Below are positions 1 through 10,990 of a DNA stretch of 64,000 nucleotides, piece after piece; within the stretch, counting starts at the first letter, position 1, and each line of letters starts with the position of its first letter. The notes under the pieces are model-generated. The model was not told where the DNA came from, did not search any database, and was given only the letters and a program-made list of their open reading frames with translations. Both the position numbers and the translations under genes were made by a program. The DNA comes from Pyricularia pennisetigena (Eukaryota > Ascomycota > Sordariomycetes > Magnaporthales > Pyriculariaceae). The stretch spans positions 527,382 to 591,381 of the forward strand of contig NW_021940922.1 in NCBI RefSeq assembly GCF_004337985.1, given 5' to 3'.

Positions 1-16
1 CCCCCCCCCCCCCCCC
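1..16. repeat. Poly-C run at window start
   Basis: Sixteen consecutive C lie inside the intron before the HAK exon. This may be a real homopolymer or a contig-edge artefact. Confidence 0.7.
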
Positions 17-38
17 TTGCTGACATGACAAAAAACAG

Positions 39-2216
39 GCCAACATCACAGACCGCGACCCTCGTGAACAACACCTCGTGCGCGTTGAGCGCCACAAGAC
101 CATGGATCTTGACTCTGGCACTAACCGCATCCGGCGTACTCTCGAGAAGAGCACCTTTGTCCGCGGCCTCCTCAAGGCAATCGCCGTCATGTCGGTGTCC
201 ATGGTGATGGCGGACGGCGTGCTCACGCCGGCACAGTCTGTTCTGGGCGCGGTGCAGGGACTGACTGTCGTGAACCCGGACATCTCGAACCCGGTCGTGG
301 TGGGAACGACGTGCGCCATCATCGTGCTGCTCTTTGCCATCCAGCCCCTCGGCACCTCCAAGCTTGCGTCGGGATTCGCACCTATAGTGATCCTCTGGCT
401 GGGGTTCAACTTGGGCTTTGGCATCTACAACCTCATACACTACGACTGGACGGTGCTCCGGGCCTTCAGCCCCTACTTTGCCATCAAGTTCTTCGTCGAC
501 TACAAGACCGAGGGCTGGAGGATGCTGGGCGGCGTCCTGCTCGCCTTCACCGGTGTCGAGGCCCTGTTTGCCGACCTGGGCGCCTTTAGTCTCGGCGCTA
601 TCCGACTCAGCTGGCTGACTTACACATACCCATGCCTGCTGATCGGCTACTCGGGCCAGGCGGCCTTCCTCAGCGTGAAGCCCGAGGCCTTCTCGAACCC
701 CTTCTACAACACGGTGCCGCCGGGGATGCTGTACCCCAGCCTCATACTCGCGGTGCTCGCGGCCATCGTGGCCAGCCAGGCCATCATCACGGCGACGTTC
801 CAGCTCGTCAGCCAGCTCATGAAGCTCTCGTACTGCCCACAGGTCAAGATCGTGCACACGTCGAGCACCTTCCACGGCCAAGTCTACGTGCCCTTCCTCA
901 ACTGGCTGCTCATGGCCGGCGCCGTGCTGGTGACGGCCGTCTACCGCGACACGACGAGGCTGGGCAACGCCTATGGCGTCTGCGTCATGTTTGTCACCTT
1001 CTTCGACACGTGCATGGTGACGCTGGTGGCACTCATCGTCTGGCGCATCAACCCTTTCTTCGTCTTCCTGCCCTGGCTCATGTTCTCCACGCTCGACGGC
1101 CTGTTCCTGAGCTCGTCGCTCATCAAGGTCCCCGAGGGCGCCTGGCTCACGCTGCTCGTCAGTGGCCTGCTGGCCGCGCTCTTTTTGCTCTGGAGGTTCG
1201 GCAAGGAGAACCAGTGGCGCGCCGAGGCCGAGGACCGCTTCAGGCCCGGGACGCTGGTGACCGTCGAGCCCAGCCGCAAGCTCGACGCGGACGACGACAA
1301 GACGGCCGTAGACGTCAGCTCCGTCAACTCGCAGGACCAGTCACCACTGGCGGCGGGGGGAGCAGCAGCAGCAGCAGCAGCAGCAGCGAGCATCGGGTCC
1401 GCGACGCTTCGACTCACCGACAAGTGGGGCGGCGACCAGCTCTCGCGCATCAAGGGCATGGGCATCTTCTTCGACAAGACGGGCATCATGACCCCGACCG
1501 TCTTCACGCAGTTCGTGACCAAGCTCGTCGCCGTGCCGGACGTCATGGTCTTCTTCCACCTGCACCCGGTCGAGACGCCCACGGTCCCGGACCACCAGCG
1601 CTACGTGGTCTCGCGCTTCCGCGGCATCCCGGGCTGCTACCGCGTCGTGGTCCGCCACGGCTTCATGGACGAGGTCATCAGCCCGGACCTGGCCGGGCTG
1701 GTCTACGAGCAGGTGCGGGCGTTTGTGGCCGCGGGCGGCGTGGAGCGCGGCGCCGGCGACAGCGCAGAGTGGGCCGTCGCTACGGGCGCCGCCGTCGAGG
1801 CCGTCGCGGCCGCCACGGGAGATGCGCGTCGGGACGCCGGGCCGGAGGCCGACGGCGCCTCCGTCGACGACGAAAAGGCCATGAGGAAGCGCAGAAGCCT
1901 GCCGCCGCTGGATACTACTACGGCCGCCGCCGCCGCCGCCCTCGGCCCCGGTGCGGTCTCGGCTGCGATGGCGGGCGCCGCGGACAGGAACGTGCGCATC
2001 GTGGCGGAGCTGGAGAGGGTCGACCGCGCGTACGCGGCCAAGGTCATGTACGTGGTCGGCAAGGGCCAGATGAGGGTCCGGGCCGAGACGGGCTGGTTCA
2101 GGGCCACGGTGCTGAGCACCTTTTTGTGGATCCGGGAGAACACGCGGGCCAAGATTGCGAACTTGAGGCTGTCGATGGACAGGGTTGTCGAGGTTGGGTT
2201 CGTCAAGGATATATGA
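39..2216 (+). CDS. HAK/KUP-family potassium transporter, 3' part (5' end outside the window)
   Basis: Plasma-membrane high-affinity K+ uptake protein of the HAK/KUP/KT family. The window opens in an intron: a branch-site-like GCTGACA is followed by an acceptor CAG at 36-38, and the frame is open from 39 to the TGA at 2214-2216, giving about 725 residues. The first visible residues run into the family signature GVLTPAQSVLGAVQGL (about residues 60-75), then VEALFADLGAFS and YPCLLIGYSGQAAFL, with many hydrophobic segments up to about residue 390. A hydrophilic cytosolic tail follows, holding an alanine run coded by a GCA repeat (about 1361-1387) and the conserved FFHLHPVETP and RFRGIPGCYRV region. 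The usual histidine in the FADLGHFS motif is alanine here. The N-terminal membrane segments must lie in exons before position 1. The internal GTG at 78 is not a likely start because homology continues upstream of it. The family call is secure; transport kinetics are inferred. Confidence 0.93.
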   Translation, partial: ANITDRDPREQHLVRVERHKTMDLDSGTNRIRRTLEKSTFVRGLLKAIAVMSVSMVMADGVLTPAQSVLGAVQGLTVVNPDISNPVVVGTTCAIIVLLFAIQPLGTSKLASGFAPIVILWLGFNLGFGIYNLIHYDWTVLRAFSPYFAIKFFVDYKTEGWRMLGGVLLAFTGVEALFADLGAFSLGAIRLSWLTYTYPCLLIGYSGQAAFLSVKPEAFSNPFYNTVPPGMLYPSLILAVLAAIVASQAIITATFQLVSQLMKLSYCPQVKIVHTSSTFHGQVYVPFLNWLLMAGAVLVTAVYRDTTRLGNAYGVCVMFVTFFDTCMVTLVALIVWRINPFFVFLPWLMFSTLDGLFLSSSLIKVPEGAWLTLLVSGLLAALFLLWRFGKENQWRAEAEDRFRPGTLVTVEPSRKLDADDDKTAVDVSSVNSQDQSPLAAGGAAAAAAAAASIGSATLRLTDKWGGDQLSRIKGMGIFFDKTGIMTPTVFTQFVTKLVAVPDVMVFFHLHPVETPTVPDHQRYVVSRFRGIPGCYRVVVRHGFMDEVISPDLAGLVYEQVRAFVAAGGVERGAGDSAEWAVATGAAVEAVAAATGDARRDAGPEADGASVDDEKAMRKRRSLPPLDTTTAAAAAALGPGAVSAAMAGAADRNVRIVAELERVDRAYAAKVMYVVGKGQMRVRAETGWFRATVLSTFLWIRENTRAKIANLRLSMDRVVEVGFVKDI

Positions 2217-4006
2217 TGGCTGGTAGGTGGTTCTGTTTTTGAGCGGACGGAATTTGTGTCTTTTTTTTTTTTTTTTTTTCTTTTTTCTCATCTATCAATT
2301 GGAGTTGGAGGGTTCTACAGGGGCGTCGGCTGGCTGGGGTCAATGGAGTTACGGGGCAAGGCGAGGCAATTCTGATAATGACTGTATATATGGGTATCTT
2401 TGAGGGGGCCCATAACCTGCAGCCCCCAAGTATACGTTAATGTCAAGCGAGTTACTTTTGACAGTGTGAGCTGGAAAAGAAAAAAACCCACATCAAATCT
2501 TCAAATCGGGCGGAAAGTGGGCGTACTTTGGCCAAGGGTGTGTATGCAAAGAGTACGGTGTACGATTAGCCTCGGCTTTGTACGTGGAAAACTCGGTCCA
2601 TAAACCATAAATGCAAAGATACTTCCAAATCTTGCACAAAAGGGTTTGTTTGGTGCCTGTCTTTTGGGCCGGAAATATCGGGAAATGGGAACGTGAAGCA
2701 TTGAAAAGAGTGCCGGTTGGTGAGTATCTGTTAGTCATCGCCAGGGTGTTGAGACTTTATGCATTACCCAATCCCTCCTCGGCGTCTACCTACGAGTAGA
2801 GCCTACAGTAGGAAGGCTTTGAAGACACCGCTGATCGCTTCACCCAGGTCGATACTCCCCTCCAGACGTGCAATAATAACCGGTTTTATAGACAGGCAAT
2901 TGCCAGGGAATAGCTGGAGGGGGAAGCTCGCTTGTTCAAGATGATGCTCTCGACTCCCGATGCGGGATGGTGCCGCCCAAAAACTGCGATCAGGTTGAGC
3001 AGATCCGCGATAGGGATGATGAAAATCATTACCTTTTGGATTTTCCAGATCACGCGTTTTTCTTTTTCTTTCCCACAAACAATCTAACCGAGGCTGGATC
3101 CAATTCGACCCATGCTCACGTTTTATGGTCATGGTCCTGCATATTGTTTCCAACCCCCGGGACTTTACCATCGTAAGATTGCAAGTGGAACCAGTGGCTC
3201 ATGAGTAACAGAAGCTTGGCGGCCAGGCAGCTGGAGTAGTTGGACGCCAAAAAAAAAAGTAGGGGTCAGTGAATTAAGCGAACTCGAAATTCCAACGTGT
3301 AAACACTCACCAAAGTCGCCAGAATGACCAACTAATCCATATATTTTTTTTACTGGCTATAGCCTTCCGCATATAACAGTTATACTGAGGTTAAGAACAG
3401 CGATGAAGCTGCACTTATTTTCGTAATTTATTTTCTCTATTCACAATAGTTGGTTTCATGAGCTGTTTGGAGTTCATTTAATTCTTTTCCCCCCACTTTG
3501 CCCCCTTTAGAATGTCCTGAGGTGGTTACCTAGATAGGTAAGCTCGAGGCTAGATCATCCAAGATATAACAAAAAAAAAAGGGTAAGTGGCTTTCTCACC
3601 TTGTCCACGCAGTCCACGCACACACACACACACACACACGCAAAAGATGCAGGCATTAACAATAAAGCGGATTTTGACAGGGCGGGGTCGGGTGTGACCT
3701 TCCGTGTTTAGTTACCTTGGCCTTCACTTTTTGTGCAAGGACCAAAGCATCCGCCGATAACGTGCGCCAAGAGCGATGAGAGTCCGTCGCCGCGCAGTGG
3801 GTCTATGTGTTGGCTAGCCACTTGGAAGTTGGTGGCATGATAATCCCAAAACCCCAGCTGTGCCCGCCCGCCGCCCTCCAGCTCTAGTGCTCCTGGGACA
3901 AAAAAAAAAAAAAAGAGGGAACTCGTCACTTGCGTCTGCAGGGAAATGAAGCAAGGGAAAAAAAAAAAAAAAGTTGGCACACGTCTTGACGGATCCATCG
4001 CTGCAA
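2217..4006. other. Intergenic, no gene seen
   Basis: Holds the HAK 3' untranslated region, with a long T run near 2263-2279, a CA microsatellite at about 3618-3639 and several A runs. Open frames here are short, lack recognisable motifs and contain homopolymers. HAK (+) and the AAA gene (-) converge on this interval, so it should hold two 3' ends. Confidence 0.7.
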
Positions 4007-6456
4007 TTATAACATGCAATTTATGACCTGGGTCAAGTGAGCCGGTAACGGGTTTGTCCTCTCAGAACCAGCCAAGCGCAGCGCAGTCTCAAAGGCCCTT
4101 GTTATCTCCCAGGCGTTCATGCCCATCCTCTCCAGCGGCTGTGCCGCAGTAAGCCAGGCGCTCCGGATGGCTGCATCGTTGGCGCCAGCTGCTTTTCCCG
4201 CGACCCGAGTTTCTTCCCCGAACTTGCGTTTCACCGCCGCTGCTCCCGCTCCGGCCCTGCCCAGCCATCTCTGCATTAACACATCAATCAAGTTGAGGCA
4301 GACTGTCCTGCAGCCAGCTCCGTCGAGCCCGTGAAACTTGAGGTTGAAAAAAGCCTCCGTTTTTAGCTTTTCGTCAAAGGCTTCGACGCAACTCGTCGTC
4401 ACTATCACCACGCCGTTGAAATTTTGAAACAGCCGTAGCAGATAAAAGACGAGGCCAAGACGGTCTTTCTGCCCCTGGTCAGAGGGAGACTCGTATTGCT
4501 GCTGCACGAGATGATCCGCGTCCTCGAGCAGCACCATTCCGTTCCACTTCTTCGCAAGCGCAAATATCGGATCCAGCCGCGTCCGGACGGTCTCGAGATT
4601 GATTGCCATGTCTCTGCAGGCCACACGAAACAGCGGCCTCCTGAGGAGTTCGGAAATCATACTGGCTGTAAACGTTTTCCCGGTCCCAGGAGGGCCGTGG
4701 AACAAACTGACCAGCGGCTTGGATCCGGCCTCTCTGTCGCGGTCAGGGGCCATCCGCTGCTCCAGAACCTGCCACTTTTGCCTGCTGAGGGCACTTTTGG
4801 TGCTTGGTGACTCTACAAAGACGACCTCTCGGATATCTTCTGGCGCCACTTGCTCTTGATTCCCGTGTCATGGTGATTTCTTAGTTTTTTTTTTTTTTTT
4901 TTTTTTTTTCCGGTCACGCGAGAGACGAGTCCGTAAACAATCGCACAAGGAAAAAATGATGAATCAGAGGACCAAAATATGCCGCCTACTCACCCCAAGT
5001 TTCCCTGCAAAGGTCATAGACTGGTATCTTGTTGGGGAACACTAATAAGTGATCATCGCTCGGCTGCATGGACCTGGGCCTCGGCACTCCCAGGGCTGGC
5101 TCCCCGGATGGCGGGGTCAGACGGCTATACTCGTCGATATCGATCAAGCATCTCCCTCGTTGCTGCGCGCGTGTACTCGTATCCAATGTGTAAGCAGCTC
5201 AAGGATCATGGCAGTGTGGGGACGACAATAGATGTGAGTCGAGTTGAAGGAAACACACGAACCAGGTTCAAGTCATGTCGAGCATCGATCTGGTATTCGT
5301 AATAGCCTCCATTCCGCACCTTCCACAAGTTTGCTCCTCGAAATCGCAGCTTGGCTTGCATGTCCCCGCTGACAAACGACACCGGACGAATGTCCAACGT
5401 GCTCGCGTCGAATTCTGAACCCCCGTCAGGTGCATCGAGGAAGATTCGCAGGCGAACTTGGACGGGATCGAAACCCCCCGGCCGAAACGCGTACGACCAT
5501 GCCGTGACTTCCCATTCGTCCCTGATGGAGACGCACTCTGGTGTACTCCTCGACCGCCACCGCGGCCACGATGTAGAAATGTAGCCTTGGGTCCCTTCCG
5601 CGGCCACGTCGACCAAGGCCTGCCCGGGACGGAAAAGGAATTGCATGGTCGACCTGGACACGACCCCTCGAGCAAGCTTGGCCGCAATCTCGGTGTGTAC
5701 TGCGCCATAGCTGCTGGCGAGCCACGAGAAAAGCGGGCGCAGTAGCTCTGCCTGCCGTTGGGACGTGGATTCGGGTAGAGGTTGGCTGCCATACTGGTAC
5801 CAAAACAGAAAAGGCGATTCCAACGGCGCAGCAAAGTCCCAGTTCGGAAAGTCCGTCGTGAAATTCGGTTGTCTCTGGAGGAACTGTTTAAGCGCTGTAG
5901 CGACTTCATCGGACCGTATCTCGATGGTTTCTTTGGCTGGGATAGGTAGGCGGGCGGCTGGTGCTTGGGGTATTGTGTTCGAAGTAGGGATATGTACTGG
6001 TTGTTTTGGCTGGCAGTGATGTCGATAGTATTTGCGGACCACAAAACTGGCCTCTGACAGTAGTCGTTGTGAATGTTTGCTGTCGTCAGCGACTCGGGTC
6101 TTTTGGCAGAAATCCAGATGTCGGTGATACGCCGAGGTCCAGGCCCACGACGGCCGCTCCAAGAAGACGTCATCTTTGCCCTCGATCATGTGGAGCTCCA
6201 ACCACTTGTTTTCTGCCGCTCCCCTGGACGAACTCGTCTGCAAGACATGATCCAAATGCAGCGCAGCAGTGTGGGCATCGGGCATGGATTCGATCAGTGC
6301 TTGTGCGCTCGAAGGTGGCTCCTCCAGGTAGTCATAGTTGCGTTCTTGCTGCTGTATGACCATCAGCATTCGTGCCCTGTTGTGCTGCTCAAGCTGCATC
6401 AGCTGCGTCTCGTAGTCCTGAAGCGCAAGTTCTGCCATGGAAGCGGGTGAAGACAT
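4007..6456 (-). CDS. DUF7025 / AAA-type ATPase domain protein (degenerate ATPase motifs)
   Basis: Three exons on the minus strand: 6456-5263, 5162-4994 and 4854-4007. Donors are GTTCGT and GTGAGT; introns are 100 and 139 bp. The exon sum divides by three and gives 736 residues. The start is the first ATG (6454-6456). The N-terminal half matches the fungal DUF7025 layout, with YGAVHTEIAAK-type and RCLIDIDEYSRL segments and DDHLLVFPNKIPVYDL before the ATPase part. The AAA module follows: Walker A GPPGTGKT (about 508-515) and a Walker-B-like VLLEDAD (about 562-568). In this family the usual form is LLxDEAD, so the acidic pair is in reverse order. The sensor-1 TTN is TTS, and the usual SRI arginine position is replaced by TEA. 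Fungal genomes carry many such proteins of unknown role. Nucleotide binding is plausible; hydrolysis may be weak or absent (inference). Confidence 0.88.
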
Positions 6457-6954
6457 GTCTAGACTAATGGGGACTTTCAAGACCAATTCGAGCCGCGCGT
6501 CGTGGGTTTATCGGCAGTCAAGAAAGATCGTATGCAAAAGATCAGAATCGCAATGGGGGAAAAATGGGGAGTTGATATTATATACGGTTGCTTTTTTTTT
6601 TTCTGCCCCTTTGCTGAGCCAGTTATTATACCATGTCAACTCAGAGGCCCATTATTTACCTAGGATTCGCAGTAGTTTCTGGGCATGTTCACTACCTCGC
6701 AACATTTATTGATTTATTTTTTTTATTTTTATTTTTGTTTGTGCACCATGGGGCCCGGGTACATTCCCCGTAGACCAAGATGGACCATGAATCGTATTTA
6801 TTTCTCCCCGTCACCTGCATCCTCCCTACTAATATTCTGTTATCACGACACACACTCGGGCAAGGGGTGGTGCTGTATCTGGTGTAGCGCGAACCAATTA
6901 GCGGCGGGGTTTACAGCGTGGCACGGGAGCCTCCCTTGCGTTGCCGCTCTTGAT

Positions 6955-6956
<2 letters not shown>

Positions 6957-6986
<30 letters not shown>
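6957..6986. repeat. T30 homopolymer
   Basis: Thirty consecutive T in intergenic DNA, one of many T/A runs in this genome. Length is prone to sequencing error. Confidence 0.9.
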
Positions 6987-7156
6987 CCTTCTCTTCTGCC
7001 CACAGCCAAGGAAAAGCTTGTACTTAGAAGCTTCTCCAAAAATCCACACCTATTCGTCCCTTCATCCATCAAAAGGCTGACGACTCGCAGCTGCCAAGGG
7101 AAAACNGTACAAAAGTTTGACCTGAAAAATCTCCGGGGGAAATGAGGTAGCTATGA

Positions 7157-7160
<4 letters not shown>

Positions 7161-7208
<48 letters not shown>
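7161..7208. repeat. (GA)n microsatellite
   Basis: About 24 GA units, directly visible, in intergenic DNA between the AAA gene and the methyltransferase gene. Confidence 0.95.
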
Positions 7209-7211
<3 letters not shown>

Positions 7212-9031
7212 AAAAAAACAGGCAAGCAGGTCGTAAGCGAGGCGTTGTGACAGGCTGGCTCAGCCACCGCCCGCCCCAAACCAGGTCATGACGACCGCCC
7301 GCTCCAGACCAGGATGGTTTTAGGCGGGGGTGGCCGCCGTCTGACAGCTCGCGTAGTGACCGGAAACACCCGGAAACCGGGGCTAGCGTGTGGATCAACC
7401 ACGACCCCAGAATTTTATTTGGACTGCGCAAGAAACCACCATCACATCGTGGGTAACCAAGCTTGGCAGGTAATAACCTAATCATCCATCCTCACTCACA
7501 TGTGCCTCGCCTAGCCTAGCTTCATTGTTATCAAAACGGAGCACAATGACCCCCAGCACAAGCGCCGTTCGTATTCTCGGTTTTCCTACCGCCTTTTGAT
7601 CTTGTGTCTTGTATCTTTTTTTTCTTCTTTTTTTTTTTTTTAGCTTATCAAAAGTCTCCAGCTGTTTGCCCAAGTTTCCCACCATAATCACGCATCTACT
7701 CCTCATTCTTGCTTCTTGTTCCATGTTCAAACTCCCAATCTCTCGATGCATTGGTCCAAGCTTCCCACCATGCCACTTTCTTCAACTTGGACAAAATCGT
7801 CCACGTCCATTGATTCTGGAAGAGCTTCGGGATCAAACATATTGTATACGTGAGAGAAAAAACCAGGCTTCCGGGTCTGACCCTGCACGACACAAGTCAG
7901 GTAGAAGCGTAGAGTGGATAGAACCCCACTGGATCGCCGACAGAATTGTGGAATCTTGCGCAGTCACCTTTTGCCCAAGATATTGACGGCTTCGGTGCAG
8001 CGGAGAATTTCATCCGGGGAGCGACGGACAAACGCCAACTGGTAGAGGCACACAGTCTTTATCCATGTGGGGAAATGGGGCTGCAGTACAGGAGCAGAGC
8101 ATGCGACAGTTTCCGACCTAGATGTGTTTGGAGCGGTAATGTATTTTGCTACTACGGTTCATTTGTTGACTGCTACCCACAGATAGACTCCAAGAGCATA
8201 AATTTTGGACATCTACGCACCAAAAATTGGCTCGATGTGTGTGGTGGTCTGATTGATCTGATAGAGCTTTGTGTAGTTTGCACATGTCACGACCATGCAA
8301 TAGCCACAGCATATTCATATCAATGCATTGAGCATTTGTTTCGAATGACATGTATCCCTAAACTTGGGTTTTTTATTTCCTCTTTCTCCATTTTATCTCT
8401 TCCGAACTCAGTTCCAGACACGCAGCTGCAGACTTCTTTCATCGGCCTCAACCGGAAGCTCCGTCAGCCTTGCCAAAAAGAGAGGTGATATTTACTGCCA
8501 GTTAGGCATCCGTCGACATGTACAGTCAAACCAAAGGCCATAGTCAGGCCAAAGGCTACCCGTCAACAACAGTATCGATGCTGGTTGAGAGCAACAACGC
8601 GCAGGACGAGGTTTATTCAGTAGCCCCATCCAAGAATTAGCAGCTGGCCAGGCTTACTCTGGACGCGTGGACGACCCGAATACACTGGAGTCTCCCCAGA
8701 AGAGAATTAAGGCAGTGTGTACTGGCAAATCACACCCCTTACGGCGGCAGTCATGTAGAGTGTGGCGCCCTGCGAAAGTACGACCCTCGAAACCGTGGTT
8801 CTGGCTCTGGATATCTAAATGGCTCTTCACCAGCCAACTCAAAGCACTCTGTTAGACCTAGGTCCTGCACTTGACCATCCAAAGGGCCAAGGCAGCTGCA
8901 CATGACGGCAAGACAAAGAAGGTGCGGAAGAACAATCGCCCAGACAAAATTGTACAGGAGAAGACTGACACAAAGAAGGGTGTGCAGAAGAATAACGACA
9001 CACAAAAGTCTGGAGTGGTCAATACGCTGCC

Positions 9032-9196
9032 ATGAAGGGTAAGAAATGGAAGGCTACAAAGGGCCCAAATTCCAAAACAAATCCTCCCAAGACGGCCAAA
9101 GAATTTGGGGCTGTCTCAAGGGTGCGCCAGGAAGATGCAAGAGTAAACACAGGAAGCATAGCCGTTGACGACTATACGGCTCCTTTGGCTGTTTAA
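9032..9196 (+). other. Small lysine-rich ORF, doubtful
   Basis: A 54-codon frame starts with ATG at 9032 and ends TAA at 9194-9196. It is rich in Lys, Thr and Asn, and an upstream open segment (about 8905-9030, another frame) is also Lys-rich with a repeated KKxRKNN/KKGVQKNN flavour. Together they look like the remains, or the last exons, of a basic protein. I do not recognise a family. It ends about 150 bp from the methyltransferase stop codon on the other strand. Chance cannot be excluded. Confidence 0.25.
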
Positions 9197-9345
9197 ATTC
9201 TCAATAGAATTATGGAGAAATGTGCACTTTTATGTACCGAAAAAAAAATGCTCCTCCTTCATGTCACGTCATCCATAGCCATCGGAACATGGCTGCTACA
9301 CCCACCGCGACGATCGAGAGCAACAGGCCATCGCAATTCCCGTCC

Positions 9346-10990
9346 TCAGCCAGTCCACTCGGCCTCAATCACGGCAAAGAACTCACCAGGCTTGGGCTCG
9401 CAGTCCTTGACCTTGAACCTCTGATCCGCGGCCTCGAACACGCCCTTCCAGGCGCCGAGCGGCCTCTCCTTGGCGTTGAAGAGCGCCATGAGCCTCAGGT
9501 CCGTCGCGGTGCCCATCTGCGTCAGGCTCCTCGGCACGGCCGGGTCCGGCAGCGACGCGGCCGCCTCGTCCTCGTTGGCGCCGCCCACGTACTCGACCAG
9601 GATGACCTTGGCGCCGGGCTTGAGAGCCGGGATGAGGGCGCGCAGGATCCGCGCACACTCGTGGTCCGGCCAGTCGTGCAGTATCATCTTGAGCATGTAC
9701 ACGTCGGCGCCCGATACGGGCTGCGGGTTGAAAAAGTCGTGCGGCGTGAAGGTGACGCGGGAGGAGAGCTCTGCCGGCACCGACGACGCGAACACGGGCG
9801 CCACCTTGGGCAGGTCTTGTACGTGGATGCGCAGAGAGGGGAATTTGCGGGCTAGGACCACGGCGTCATGGCCTGCTGAACCGCCGACCTTTTTTTTTGT
9901 TTTTTATGGATTGTAAGTGTTTCGTCCAAAAATCATTTGGAGAATGGACAATGAAAGAGGGAGGGGAAAAAAAAAAAGAAAAAAAGGGGTTAGATGGTGC
10001 ATGACTCGACTTACATCAACGACAGTAGCATCGCCAAGCTTCTCCCAGTCGTACGCGTGCGAGATCACATCGTCAAACCGAAAGATCTCCTTGAGGTACC
10101 GCATAAACTCGACAAAGTTCCTCTGGCGCCAGCCCTTGTTCTCCCCCTCGCCGTCGTTCTCCAACATGTCCCACGAGTTGACGTAGCGCCTCCCCTGCCC
10201 ATCCGCGCCCTTGCCGGCGTGCAGGTGCGCAAACGCCGTGTGCTCCATCTCCGGGCTGAGCTTGTCCTCGCCCCTGCTGTACCGGTCCAGCGACTCGTGC
10301 ATGACCATCATGGGCGCGCCGGCCTCGTCCAGCACCGTCGACACGAGCGCCCTCAGGCCCGGCGCGCGCGCGAGGGCAGCGGACCGCGCCGTGTGGCGCA
10401 CGCGGCCGGGCCCCGTCGACGCGTCGCTGGCGAAGAGCCGGATGGTCAGGCCGTGCTGGACCACGCGGCGGGTCACGTCGAGGGGCAGGCGGACCTTTTT
10501 GGCAATCTCCTGGTACGAGGCGCTGCCGTCCAGTGGCACCGCGGACCAGAAATCAAAGTAGTTGAGGACGTTGAGGCATGCGGCATCAGGCATGGCCTTG
10601 GTTTGGAGGGGGGACACGGTAAGTAAGATGGCTACGGGATGAGAGTGGTGATAGATGGGGGAGAATCTGGACATGGGAGAAGAAGAAGAAAAAAGAGAAA
10701 GCATTTACATTGTGGACGTAGTTGAAAATACTCTCGCTTGGACCCTGGGCCAACAGCCACATGTCGTTGATCCTGTCGATCAGGTGCTGGCGCGTCATGA
10801 AGGACTCGGCAGTGAGTCCATCGTAGCGCGTTGGGCTGTCGGGTTCAAAGGTCGGGACGTCGAGCTTGTTGTCCTCGAGGAACTTTGTCAGCTCGGCCGA
10901 CAGCCTAGTGATCTCGGCCGCGATGCCATTGAGAGTTGTGGGTGCACTTTTTGTGAGCACCTCAGGAGGTGTTTCCACATGCGATCCCAT
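9346..10990 (-). CDS. SAM-dependent O-methyltransferase (family 2, fungal secondary-metabolism type)
   Basis: Transfers a methyl group from S-adenosylmethionine to a hydroxyl of a small aromatic or polyketide-type substrate. Three exons: 10990-10709, 10596-10015 and 9888-9346. All junctions are phase 0 and the sum gives 468 residues. The start ATG is at 10988-10990. The N-terminal part is the dimerisation/winged-helix half (AMPDAACLNVLNYFDFW and the following helices). The SAM-binding motif VVDVGGSAGH is split exactly by intron 2, after VVD. Later come the acidic VQDLP loop, FFNPQPV, the catalytic-type LHDWPD (His about 359) and LKPGAKVILVEY. The layout matches the plant-COMT-like fungal enzymes, such as those that methylate sterigmatocystin intermediates; the actual substrate is unknown. 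The MFS gene on the same strand lies about 0.95 kb upstream. The second intron ends in an A run directly before the acceptor G. Confidence 0.93.

Larger units (their letters stand above)
6457..9031. other. Intergenic, no convincing gene
   Basis: Contains a 30-base T run (6957-6986), an ambiguous base at 7106, a GA microsatellite (7161-7208) and another T run near 7630-7640. A 180-codon open frame at 7946-8488 (+) has no motif I recognise and is treated as chance. From about 8650 the composition becomes lysine-coding on the + strand and leads into the small ORF at 9032. Confidence 0.6.

Noticed and set aside
632..2291. Long alternative frames on both strands over the HAK gene
   Set aside because: Shadow frames of GC-rich codons, rich in Arg/Gly/Ala and without domain structure; the HAK frame explains the region.
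7946..8488. 180-codon open frame (+) in intergenic DNA
   Set aside because: No recognisable motif, uneven composition and no supporting splice or promoter context. Length is within chance for this much sequence.
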